64,000 bases of DNA from NCBI GenBank assembly GCA_965112735.1, contig OZ218950.1:7068001-7132000 (forward strand), written 5' to 3'. Within the stretch, counting starts at the first letter, position 1, and each line of letters opens with the position of its first letter. The position numbers were made by a program, and so were the translations under genes. This DNA comes from Phaeosaccion multiseriatum. Its lineage: Eukaryota > Ochrophyta, other classes. The notes beneath the pieces are model-generated. The model was not told the DNA's origin. It made no database searches and was given only the letters and a program-made list of their open reading frames with translations. Positions 55,174 through 64,000 of the stretch are shown here, piece by piece.

Positions 55174-57673
55174 ATGGAGGAGTGCACGACATGCACATGC
55201 TCCGGAGACAACAGCAGTGATGAGGGAAAGAGCGGCAAGAGATCAGAGCTCAAGGAAGAGGAGGAAGGCGAACAGGAGGGAGGAGAAGGGGGGAGAAACC
55301 CCCCCCCCCCCCCCCCGAAGGATACACTTCTGGAGGGGGCTACAGGTGAGGAGGAAGAGGAGCAAGAAGCCGACGGGGGGTGTCTAGAGCGGCAGGAGAC
55401 ACAGCACGACGTGGAGGTGCATCCTGCCTTGCAGCAACAGCAGCCCCGGCCTTTCCACCGCATGGGGGAGGCTGCTCTTCTGGACCCCGTGAGTCCAGCA
55501 TCCTCCCCTGGCGCGCCAGAGAAAGGCGGTGAGGAGGAGCTGTACCACAGAAGGGAGGAGATGGCAACCGCGGCGGCGGCAGCAGCGGCAGCAGGAATGG
55601 CCGCTGCAGAGGTGTACGCGTCGTCCCCTCTGTCGGCAGGAGTGGCGGCCCCACAGAGCCCGTTCGCGGACATTGACTTGGCGGGCCTCGCCCACCGAGT
55701 GGATCGCCTGACGGAGACTCTCGACAATCACCGGGCCTTTGATGCTGGCGACCACGAGCACAGCTTCTTGCACGGCTCCCCGCAGTACTCTTCCTCCTCG
55801 AGGACAGGAGCAGCGCAAGCACTCGCCGCGGAGTCCCGCCACCCCTTCGCGCAGCAGCAGCGGGAGGGCCAGGAGCAGGGGCAGAAGCAAGAGGAGCCGG
55901 GGCAGGGGCAGGAGCAGTACCAGCCCGAGTCGCAGCACTCTCCCTTCAGGTCGCCCCAGGAGGGTCGTGGAGCGTATGAACGAGAGGGAGCGGCGGATAT
56001 GCCGCAACCGCCGCCTTCACCATCACGAGGAGTGGCCACGGCAGCAGCCGTAGCAGCGGCAGCAGCAGCGGCAGCAACGGTCGCCCTCGAAAGCGAGCGG
56101 CATCTATACAGAGAGCAGCTCAGCGGCGGAAGCGCTGACCATACCGGGTTGGGGGATCAGGTCTTCGTCAACAACCTTGCCACCCCCCCGAGCAGAGGGG
56201 GCAGCCCCCTCAGCAACCAAAGAGCCTTTACATACGGCGGCGACGCGGTCCCCTTATTCTCCGCGGGTGGAGAAGGAGGAGGGGCGGGGGGAGGGGATGG
56301 GGATGGACTGGGTAAGGCGAGGACGTACTCGCGAGGGCAGAGCGAGGAGGAGGAGCTGGGGGAGCTTGAGGCAATCAAGGCCTCCGTGCACAGGCTGAGG
56401 CAACAGCGCCTCGCCGTCGAGAGACTCAAGGCCAAGGCCGGGCAGCGAGAACTCGCTATTCAGCAGCTCGCGTCCGCGCACAGGTGAGCTGAAACAGCGC
56501 ACCGCCCTTTCATTAGAAACGGCCGTCTTGAATTAGGCCCTTCTTCCCCTTCTTGACCTCCCCTTGTGCGTGCTTGCTGGTTTGCTAGTTTGCTGGCTAG
56601 CTTGCTGGTATACTTCCTTGCCTGCTTGCTCTCGCTTGTCTGCTCTCGCTTGTTTGCCTGCTCGCTCCTGGTTGATACTTCCTCGCAACGTCCCCGTGTG
56701 TAACTGTCCCTTCCTCCTGCTCTGCCATGCACTGCCATACAGCAAAGTACAGGAGCTGGAGGGCTGTCGGGCGCAGGCGCAGCACTGGGAGCGGCGCTGC
56801 GATCGGATGGAGGCCAAGCTGCGATCAGAGCGGACGCAGAGGGAGGCCCAAGTCACGCAAATGAGGGCCATGGCCTCCAAAGTGGAGCAGGACAACGAAT
56901 CGCTGCGGGAACAGCTGAGGCTGCAGTATGCCCAGTCCGAGGCCAGCAGAAGGCAACAGACGTTAGAGATGGACGCCCTTCGCCGCGCCTTGCACGAGTC
57001 GAAAGCGGCCACGGACAAATCGTGGCGGAATGTGGAGGCGAAGATGCAGCAGCAGCAGCGGGAGGCAGACAAGCTTCAGCGCGAGAAGGAGGACCTGCTC
57101 TTTCGGAACGGCGAGCTCGAGGAGAGGGCTTCCGAGCTGGAGTCCGTGGTGGGTAAGCAGCGCTTGGTGCTGCAGGCCAGAGAGCAGGCGCTGCATGACG
57201 TTGGGGCCAAGCTGAGGCAGAGCGACGAGGAGAGGGCGGAGTTGCACCGGACGGTGGCAGAGCTCAGGGAGGTTGCAGGCAAGGCGCACGAGAAGGCGAG
57301 GAGCGAGAGCGGCCAGGTGCGTGCTCAGGCACAGCGGCTCAAGGTGGAGGTGAAGGGGCTAAACACAGAGCTGGAGGACGTAAGGAGGGAGGCCGAGACG
57401 ATGCGGCAAGTGTGTCGGAGCAAGGAGGAGCATCTGAGCCGGTATCGGGAGGAGGTGAGGGGTATTCAGCTCAAGATTCAGCAGTACCAGGACGGCCTGG
57501 GCAGACGGACTCTGACGGAGAAACGGCTGCGGGAGAGCGAGGAGGAGATTGTGCGGTTGAGCGTCCTGCTGGAGAAGGAGCGGAGAGAGAGGAACGAGTG
57601 GGCCAAGGCCAGGGTGGACCTCCTTGCGCAGTTCTGCAGAGAGGAGCACAAACTGGAGAACGTCATGCTGTAG
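55174..57673 (+). CDS. Long coiled-coil protein, family unknown
   Basis: Model: join(55174..56483, 56743..57673), 746 residues; the intron splits a Ser codon (HR then SKVQELEG). The first ~410 residues are low complexity: Cys-containing start MEECTTCTCSGDNSSDE, Glu-rich, Ala-rich ([20 protein letters not shown]), and Gln/Glu-rich. From ~405 to the end is a nearly continuous coiled coil (LEAIKASVHRLRQQRLAVER; AKLRSERTQREAQVTQMRAM; VEVKGLNTELEDVRREAETM) that ends EEHKLENVML. Length and heptads suggest a structural protein such as a centrosomal, flagellar or golgin-type rod, but no family motif is visible. Confidence 0.75.
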
Positions 57674-58500
57674 GAGGATGGATGGATGGATGGATGGGTG
57701 GGTGGGTGGGTGGGGGTGGCCAGGGGGCCCTCGAAGGCACTCAATGGCGCAGCAGCAGCAGCAGCAGCAGCAGGAAGAGGAGGAAGGTTAGGAGTAGGGG
57801 CTTGTCTTGAGCGAGAGAGGAGTATAGAGAAAAGGCCCCAGAGATGGGGAGGAAGGCCGTTTGTGACAAGCTCGCAGGCTGCTTTGCTTGCTGCATACCC
57901 CACACGCTTTTGAGCGTGCCCCAGACATTTCTCTTGTGTGTGTCCTCAAGCCTTCAACGGAGTGCCTCCCAAGCCCCCGGCCTGTTCAAGTGTGTAGAGA
58001 GGGATGAGGAGGACAGGGGGGGGATATGGGGGCGGGCCGTGAATGGGGCTGTGCAGTTGTAAGACTGCCGTACAATCAAGTCATTCAAGGGCGGGTGCGC
58101 ATGAGTCATCGAGTGCACAAGAGACCAAGTCGAGCGGCTCACTCTGATGGAGCCTGCCCCTGTCTCGGTATTCTCGCTCGTCCCGTGGCCCTCTACGCCT
58201 CAACCCCTGAGCCCTCTCTGTCTCTGCTTTGTTGTGCACGTTGAATCTTGGCATCCACACCACCACTCCTCCACTTTCTCATAGCGAAAGCTTTTCCTTT
58301 TGGTGCCATCCTGCCTAATAGTAAAAATTAACGACTCTGGCCCCTCCTTCGCCTCCCTCTCTCTCTCCCCTTCTCCACCCTCTCTTGCCTTCTCATTCTT
58401 CTGATTGGCTCCACATATGCGTAGTCAATCAGTTGCCCTTCTGAAGTGATTTAAGTCACCCTGTGGTCATTTAAAACAAGGGAAGGAGGGCAGAGCAAAG
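57674..58500. other. 3' flank and promoter spacer
   Basis: Begins with a (GATG)n/(GGGT)n run (57677-57716) and a CAG run (57747-57772). The right part (58260-58500) is AT-richer and precedes the ankyrin gene. No gene is seen. Confidence 0.45.
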
Positions 58501-61500
58501 ATGGCGTCGGTAGAGGGCTTGGCGACCTGGCTGAAACTCAAGTCCCTCTCTCAGCAGGACGCCGAGCAGGCCATGGAGGAGATGGTCATGAAGAGGGGCG
58601 CCGAAGAAGTAGGCAGGGCGCACTACATTCGAGAGAACGGGGGAGGAGAGCTGGGCGTGGTTCAGCAGAAACAGTTGAGTGGCAGCTGAGTGCGAATGTT
58701 TCTTTCCCTCTTCTCAAACCTCTCCGTACTTGCTTGTGCTTGCATCGCCGCATTCTCCCCGTCCACCTCTCTCTGCTCCTTGCATGGGCAGTCCGCCGCC
58801 CCACCACCCTGTGTTCTGGCCGGAGATGAGCGCCCACCACGCAGCGGGCCTCGTGCAGCAGCGCCTCTTGTCCCGTGCCTACGAAGAGAAGCAGTGGCAG
58901 CGGAAGGCGGAGCGGGATATTCTGCAGAAAGAGAGGGCAAAGGCCAAAATGCTCGCAGATGAAGAGGCCAAAAGGCTTGCAGATGCAGCAGCAGAAGCAG
59001 CCACAGCGGCCCGGGGAGAAGACGGCGGGATCGGTGCGAGTAGAGGGGAGAGCAGAGAGGACAGGGCGGCGAAAGCTGGAGAGCAAGGTGAGGATACAGA
59101 AGATGGAGGGGAGGAGGCACAACCACCACTACTACCACCAGCAGCAGCAGCTGCTGCAGCTGCACTAGCGGGGGGGGCGGTCTCTTGCAAGCAGTCCATG
59201 GCCAAGGCTGCACAGCAGCAGGAGGATGAGCAAGACGCTCCCTGCTACGATACCTTCGGCTGTCAGGACCTTCGTGTCAATCGGAAGCTTCTGCAGAGCA
59301 TCAGGGGCGGCCACTTGCAGAGCATCCGGGACCTCTTGCCCTCAGGTGGGTGGGGGAAAGGCATGGGGAGGGGGGGGGAGGGGAAGAGAGGGGAGGGGAG
59401 GGGAGGGGAGGGTAGCTATCGCTCCGAGCTTTGAAGCAAGAGGGAGGGGACGCAAGTAGGAGGGAAAGGTGGGAGGTTCCCGGGGTTGCCGCAAGAATCG
59501 ATCCTGCGATCCTTGCTTGGCGTGATTGGGTGTGCGAGTCAGGGGTATAGGCCCAAGCCTGCGTGCGTGAGTGCCTGTGCATATCAATGCTTCACTCCGT
59601 AGTGGTTGTATGGCGGTGCTTTGTCTTTGAGTTGGTAAGAGGAGAGTGCGTCGTCGTCTGAGTCTGAGTCGCAGCGACACAACTCGACGCTTGAAAGTAT
59701 ATTCTTATTCCGTACTCCAAACCTCCCCTCTTCCACTCCTCCCTCTTCCTCTCTCCTGTGTGAATACTCTCCTTCCTCATCGCACCTCATACCTCCCCAT
59801 GCAACACTCGCCACGACCGAATCGACCACACCCCAGCCCAAGTGCTTGAGCTCGGTGCCGACGCCCTCCTCGCCGGACTGCGCGGCGACAATCCTTCCGT
59901 GGTGAGAGCCCTCCTCGAGAGCGGTCAGCAAGCCGACGCGCAGCTGCACTGCAGAGTGGCGCAGTGGTGCGGCGGCGGCGGTGGCGACGGGGGGGGGGAG
60001 GCGGGGCAGCAAGAACAGGGGCAAGGGTTGTCTGCTGCTGCTATGGATGCTTGTGCTGCCCTTGCACATACACCACTTGCACTTGTAACGCCTTCCCCCA
60101 GTATGTCACCGAAGAGGGGGTTGGGGAGGAACCTGTATCTGCTCCACGTGGCGGTGTTTCGAGGCTGCCCCGAGGTGGTGGGGGAGATGTTGAGCTTTCT
60201 CAGGGACAACTTGCACAGCGAAGAGGTATTCAAGGAACTGCTCAACGTGAGGAATCATAGAGGGGATACGCCGCTCCACGTGGCCTGCCGGGGCCCAGCG
60301 ATCCGAAGCAGTGGGAGCTATGGAGGAGGAGGAGGAGGAGAAGGAGGAGGAGGAGGAGGAGGAGGAGGAGGAGGAGGAGGAGGAGGAGGAGGAGGAGGTG
60401 GTGGAGGAGGAGGAGGAGGAGGAGGAGGAGGAGGAGGAGCAGGAGGAGCAGGAGGAGGAGGAGGAGGAGGAGCAGGAGGAGGAGGAGGAGGAGGAGGAGG
60501 AGCAGGAGGAGGAGCAGGAGGAGGAGGAGTAGGAGGAGGAGGAGGAGGAGGAGGAGGAGGAGGAGGAGGAGGAGGAGGAGGAGGAGGAGGAGGCGGAGGA
60601 GGAGGAGGAGCTTTCCCGGGGGGCACGCGTAACAGCAAGCACGCAAGAAGCAGCAGGGACAGGTACATCTCCGGCAAGTTTCGGAGAGATTTCCGAGTTG
60701 TGACGAAGATGCTCCTTGGCGAGGGGGCGGACTTGGGAATGTGCGGTGCGAGGGAGGACACGCCTCTACATTGTGCGTGTCGAAACGGAGACTATCGCCT
60801 TGTCGCAACACTGCTCAAGGCCTTAATGGCCGGAGCAGAGGTGGCGGGGGGGCAGCAGCAGCGGGGGGAGAAGAAGAAGAAGAAGAAGGAGGAGGAGGAG
60901 GAGAGGGAGCAGGAGGAGGAGCAGCAGAAGGGGGAGGAGGAGGAGGAGGAGGAGGAGGAGGAGGAGGAGGAGGAGGAGGAGGAGGAGGAGGAGGAGGAGG
61001 AGGAGGAGGAGGAGGAGGAGGAGGAGGAGGAGGAGGAGGATGAGGAGGAGGAGGAGGTGGAGGAGGTGGAGGAGGTGGAGGAAAGGGAGGACCTTACTCG
61101 AGGCAGTGGAAGGAGCAGCACCAGTGGCAACCCTGGCTCTAGAGGCGGCTCGGCAGCCGTGCCGGATATGAGCAAGAGAGATGGGCGCCCCTCTGCGGCG
61201 ATTGCGAGGGTGTTGACGGCAGCGGAGATGACCAACTGCGACGGCCTGACCCCCTTGGAGAGGGTCCCGCAAGAAGGTGGGACGCTGCTTGTTGTTGATC
61301 TCATTTTTATCTCGTGAGAGTCGTCATTCATGTACTTCTTGACCGATTGCCTCATGAATGCCTCGGGTGTGAAGCCGTGCAGACCCCTTCTTTTGCACGA
61401 GTACGACTTGTAACTCTGTTTCCTCCTCCTCCTCCTCCTCCTCCTCCTCCTCCTCCTCCTCCTCCTCCTCCTCCTCCTCCTCCTCCTCCTCCTCCTCCTC

Positions 61501-61920
61501 CTCCTCCTCCTCCTCCTCCTCCTCCTCCTCCTCCTCCTCCTCCTCCTCCTCCTCCTCCTCCTCCTCCTCCTCCTCCTCCTCCTCCTCCTCCTCCTCCTCC
61601 TCCTCCTCCTCCTCCTCCTCCTCCTCCTCCTCCTCCTCCTCCTCCTTTTCCTCCTCCTCCTCCTCCTCCTCCTCCTCCTCCCCCTCCCCCTCGCAGAGCC
61701 CACTCTAAGCGCCGTTCGAAGCGTGTTCGCCGAAGTACTGGGCAGCGCTTCCTTCCACGCTCTGGAGCTAACCATCCAGCGGAACCACGTCGAGGCCCAG
61801 AAAAAACACAGCTGTGAGTAAGTGTGTGAGTGTGTGAGTGCGGGAGTGTGTGAGTGCGTGAGGGAGTGTGTGAGTGTGTGAGTGCGTAGCAGTGGGTATG
61901 TCCTCCCGGGTTGTGTGTGC

Positions 61921-61956
<36 letters not shown>

Positions 61957-62436
61957 CCAAGGTGTACCGAACAACGCCCGTGAAGAGCCACGACCCCTCG
62001 ACCCCTCGATGTCTCGCCACACGCAGCACCCCTAGTAGTGCCGGTCTCCCGCGTTAGTGTCACTCTCCTCCCCTTGTGACTGACCATACCGCGACCTGCA
62101 ACCACCCTCCGCCTCCCTCCCTCCCTCCCTCCCACCCACCACCCCTCCCTCCCTCCCCCTCTCTCTCTCTCTCTCCCTCCCTCCCTCGCTCCCTCCTTCC
62201 CTCCTTCCTCCCTCCCTACAGACTGCCGAAAGTGTAAGCGGGCAGTCGTCAGCTGTGACTCTCTCAAGACGACTAACTACCCCCTGTGGCTGCACCGCCA
62301 CGGCAAGCGCCCCCGAGGGGAGGACGGCAAAGCGGTGCCTGTGCGCCCCTCCAAAGTGGAGGTGCATGCATGGGCCAGGCTGACGCGCGAGTCCCCAACC
62401 CCCGTCAAGTTCAAGAATGTGTACGAGCTGCCCTGA
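58501..62436 (+). CDS. Ankyrin-repeat protein with giant polyglycine and polyglutamate tracts
   Basis: Model: join(58501..58673, 58792..59345, 59843..61276, 61697..61813, 62222..62436), 830 residues; phases agree at every junction. Exon 1 donor is the weak GTTGAG. Residues ~60-130 hold a charged helix (QQRLLSRAYEEKQWQRKAER). Ankyrin-type repeats: LLHVAVFRGCPEVVGEMLSF and RGDTPLHVACRG (~341-400), then REDTPLHCACRNGDYRLVAT (~549). Between them (GGA)n at 60320-60612 encodes ~95 residues, nearly all Gly, inserted within an ankyrin array. After them (GAG)n at 60895-61083 encodes a Glu tract. The last exons give EPTLSAVRSVFAEVLGSA and a basic end with YCRKCKRAVVSCD, a possible zinc ribbon half, finishing FKNVYELP. 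Ankyrin repeats mediate protein binding; the partner is unknown. Confidence 0.72.
60320..60612 (+). repeat. (GGA)n coding tract, polyglycine
   Basis: About 97 triplets, nearly all GGA, with scattered GCA, GTA, GTG and GCG changes, all in frame and inside exon 3 of the ankyrin-repeat gene. Confidence 0.9.
60893..61083 (+). repeat. (GAG)n coding tract, polyglutamate
   Basis: Nearly pure GAG triplets in the frame of the ankyrin-repeat gene, 300 bp after the polyglycine tract; the register of the purine triplet differs from the first tract so the same DNA repeat codes for Glu rather than Gly. Confidence 0.9.
61422..61690 (+). repeat. (CTC)n intronic tract just before an acceptor
   Basis: About 270 bp of almost pure CTC/TCC triplets fill most of the intron 61277-61696 and run right up to the CAG acceptor, acting as an extreme polypyrimidine tract. 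It is complementary to the two purine tracts in the preceding exon. Confidence 0.9.
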
Positions 62437-62916
62437 GAGACAGACACGTGTCTCGGCGCCGCGTCTCGACCCCGCAAGCCACCGGTTCAGTCGGGCTTCT
62501 CTTTGCTACTAGAGAGAGAAGGAGAGGCGTGTCTGAGGCTTAATTTTGGTTTCAGTTTCATGTATTAGACCTCGCCCCTGAGCTGGCCCGAAGGGAGCTT
62601 TCCGCTATTCGGCTTTTGTGTAAGAGGACGGAAATTAGGCGAATAGAATAGCCTAATCTTGTTGATAGACCAATCAATCAATAGGAAAGAGCGCTCTGTG
62701 AAAGGAGGGTAGAACAAGCTATCGCATCGCTACCCGACAAGTAGCACGCTTAGCACGCTCTCTCTCTCTCTCTTCCCCTCCTCCCTTACTGCATACGCCT
62801 TACAGACGGGGCCCTCTCCAGTCACCCTCCTTGCCTCCACAGAGCGCCTCTCACCTACCGGCCTCTTAAGCTGCAGCTGCTGGCCTCTCAGCTCCTTCTT
62901 AGCTCCTCTCCCCTCC
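62437..62916. other. Convergent spacer
   Basis: 3' flanks of the ankyrin gene and of the gene ending at 62917. AT-rich from 62535 to 62700. No exon is seen. Confidence 0.45.
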
Positions 62917-63854
62917 TTATCGCATGATCCGGCGCGACACCCACAACATGGCCTTATCAATGCCGGCCAGCGTGAGCTCCACGCGGCTGTCGAACAGGGG
63001 ATCCTCCGTCCGACCCTTCCGTGCGTATGTGATGATGCGACGCGTCAGGTCCTCCGTGGTGATGGAGCGATCGGGGGCGTCCATCTGCTGCCATTCAGAC
63101 AAGTTGTTGATACGTTGTGTTGCAGGCAGGGTGAGAGAAAGAAGAGGGGAATTGAATGAGTGGGTGGTGTGGTGTGGTGTGGTGTGGTGTGGTGTGTGTG
63201 TATGTGCGCGCGGGGGGGTATTGTATGTGTGTGAATGGTGCCTTGAAGTGCGGCAAAAGAAAGAGCCCAGGCAAGAGGGAGGCGCGGTGCGTGGAATATC
63301 ACACCGACTGACCGGTTCATCACACCGACTGTGGAATATCACACCGACTGACCGTTTCATCACACCGACTGACCGTTTCATCTCTCTTGTCTCTCCTCCC
63401 TTCTCCCTCCTCCCTCGCCCTCTCCCTCCCAAGAAAAATTCCACGAATGACTCCTCAGATACTTGTGTCCTTCCCTCACACTACCCTTCCCTCCCCTCGC
63501 GCTCCTCGTCGCCCCCGTCCCCGCGCCCACCCTTGCTCCCCATCCCACATCACCCCCCCTCCTTCCCCTCCTCCTATGCACCCTTCCCCCCTCCCCATAC
63601 CCGCGCACCACCACAGCCGCACCTGCCGCTCCATGCCGTGATCTTTCGCTCCAAACTCAAAGTCGTGCCTCTCGTAGCGGCCCGATCTCCTCCTCACCCC
63701 GCAGGTAACCACAACGGTCTTGCCGAGGCCGAACCCAATGGACCCCTCGAGGCCCTTCCGAATGATGATGCAGGCAGGGAAGGAGGAGCCTCTGTCCGCC
63801 ATGTCGAACATTTTGTCCGTGAAGGAGGGGTGGAACGCGCTCGAGATGAGGATG
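62917..63854 (-). CDS. C-terminal part of a protein resembling glycosyltransferase family 3 / TrpD-like (5' end outside window or unresolved)
   Basis: Two exons are supported: complement(join(62917..63087, 63623..63854)). The first reads ILISSAFHPSFTDKMFDMAD, IIIRKGLEGSIGFGLGKTVV and GRYERHDFEFGAKDHGMERQ. The second reads MDAPDRSITTEDLTRRIITY, then DPLFDSRVELTLAGIDKAML and ends WVSRRIMR. The pattern HP.F...M, RKG.EGSI.F and a last helix with DPLFD.RV..T.AGI recalls anthranilate phosphoribosyltransferase-like (GT3) proteins, where it forms the C-terminal part of the catalytic fold. The assignment is by eye and moderate. The upstream exon must end in phase 2; the sequence to the window edge shows no clear one. 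The acceptor before the last exon is a tandem CAGCAG (63085-63090), so a one-Gln variation is possible. Confidence 0.5.
63270..63382. repeat. Short tandem repeats in intron
   Basis: The units ATCACACCGACTGACCG and TGGAATATCACACCGACTG alternate about five times, wholly inside the intron 63088-63622. Confidence 0.75.
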
Positions 63855-64000
63855 CTTTTTGTGGATGAGAAGGGGGGGGAGGAGGGTGGACGGGAGAGAG
63901 AGGGAGAGAGGGAGAGAGGGAGAGGGAGGAGAGAGAGGTCATACTCCATCAGTACGCAGTACAAGTAGATGAAGAGGTAAATCCTGAATACAGCCTGACA

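Noticed and set aside
61314-61817. Polyproline ORF in the CTC tract
   Set aside because: It is intronic; the exon after it joins in frame with the preceding ankyrin exon.
60792-62267. 491-codon minus-strand ORF with poly-Arg and poly-Ser
   Set aside because: Antisense of the ankyrin gene and its CTC intron tract; content is triplet repeat only.
1-64000. tRNA and rRNA genes
   Set aside because: I looked for T-loop consensus and conserved rRNA segments while reading and found none I could fold by eye; a tRNAscan or Infernal run would decide.

Overview
The window is nuclear DNA of a eukaryote. It has 16 protein-coding genes, most of them split by GT-AG introns (typically 100-500 bp). Both strands are used, genes are closely packed, and several pairs share very short divergent promoters. 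Very long purine or pyrimidine triplet tracts, microsatellites and degraded transposons are abundant. The gene set (plant-like AP-2 mu, a COMPASS WD40 subunit, an Sds3-like protein, a TspO-like protein, a Tudor-like domain of the kind I associate with stramenopiles) suggests a compact algal or protist genome. A stramenopile alga such as a eustigmatophyte is my best guess, but this is inference and not proven by the sequence. All exon joins were made by hand from splice consensus and reading frame; in every model called complete the exon lengths keep frame and end at a stop.

Layout. 1-7109 (-): a giant protein, truncated at the left window edge, with an apparently zinc-less cytidine-deaminase fold, a SAM domain, EF-hand-like pairs and at least 15 Tudor-like repeats. 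7659-8922 (+): TspO/MBR-like membrane protein. 9288-12224 (+): coiled-coil, low-complexity protein of unknown role. 12563-14780 (-): Sds3-like protein. 15088-15603 and 15752-15917: two inverted-repeat transposons with target duplications. 15941-20768 (-): RBBP5/Swd1-like WD40 protein, divergent from 21006-26529 (+), a 12-exon AP-2 mu adaptin. 27475-29199 (+): alpha/beta hydrolase. 30144-32101 (-): BCP1/BCCIP-like protein. 32170-34900: two head-to-head fragments of non-LTR retrotransposons within tandem repeats. 35705-39511 (-): large TKL-like kinase. 39512-41715: a GTGA satellite and a second copy of the larger transposon. 41716-45368 (+): MAP2K-like kinase with a DEP domain. 46595-47362 (-): FMC1-like LYR protein. 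48157-49471 (-): Cys-rich type II membrane protein. 50284-52343 (-): acidic/basic repeat protein with unresolved 5' end. 52959-55016 (-): two-segment membrane and coiled-coil protein, divergent from 55174-57673 (+), a coiled-coil protein. 58501-62436 (+): ankyrin-repeat protein with huge polyglycine and polyglutamate tracts. 62917-63854 (-): 3' part of a gene resembling glycosyltransferase family 3.

There is no operon-like functional grouping. Two genes point to chromatin (RBBP5-like, Sds3-like) and the Tudor-repeat protein might be a third; two are signalling kinases; one is in endocytosis; one in ribosome or nuclear export; one in mitochondrial complex assembly. The most unusual object is the deaminase-like/SAM/EF-hand/Tudor protein at the left end.
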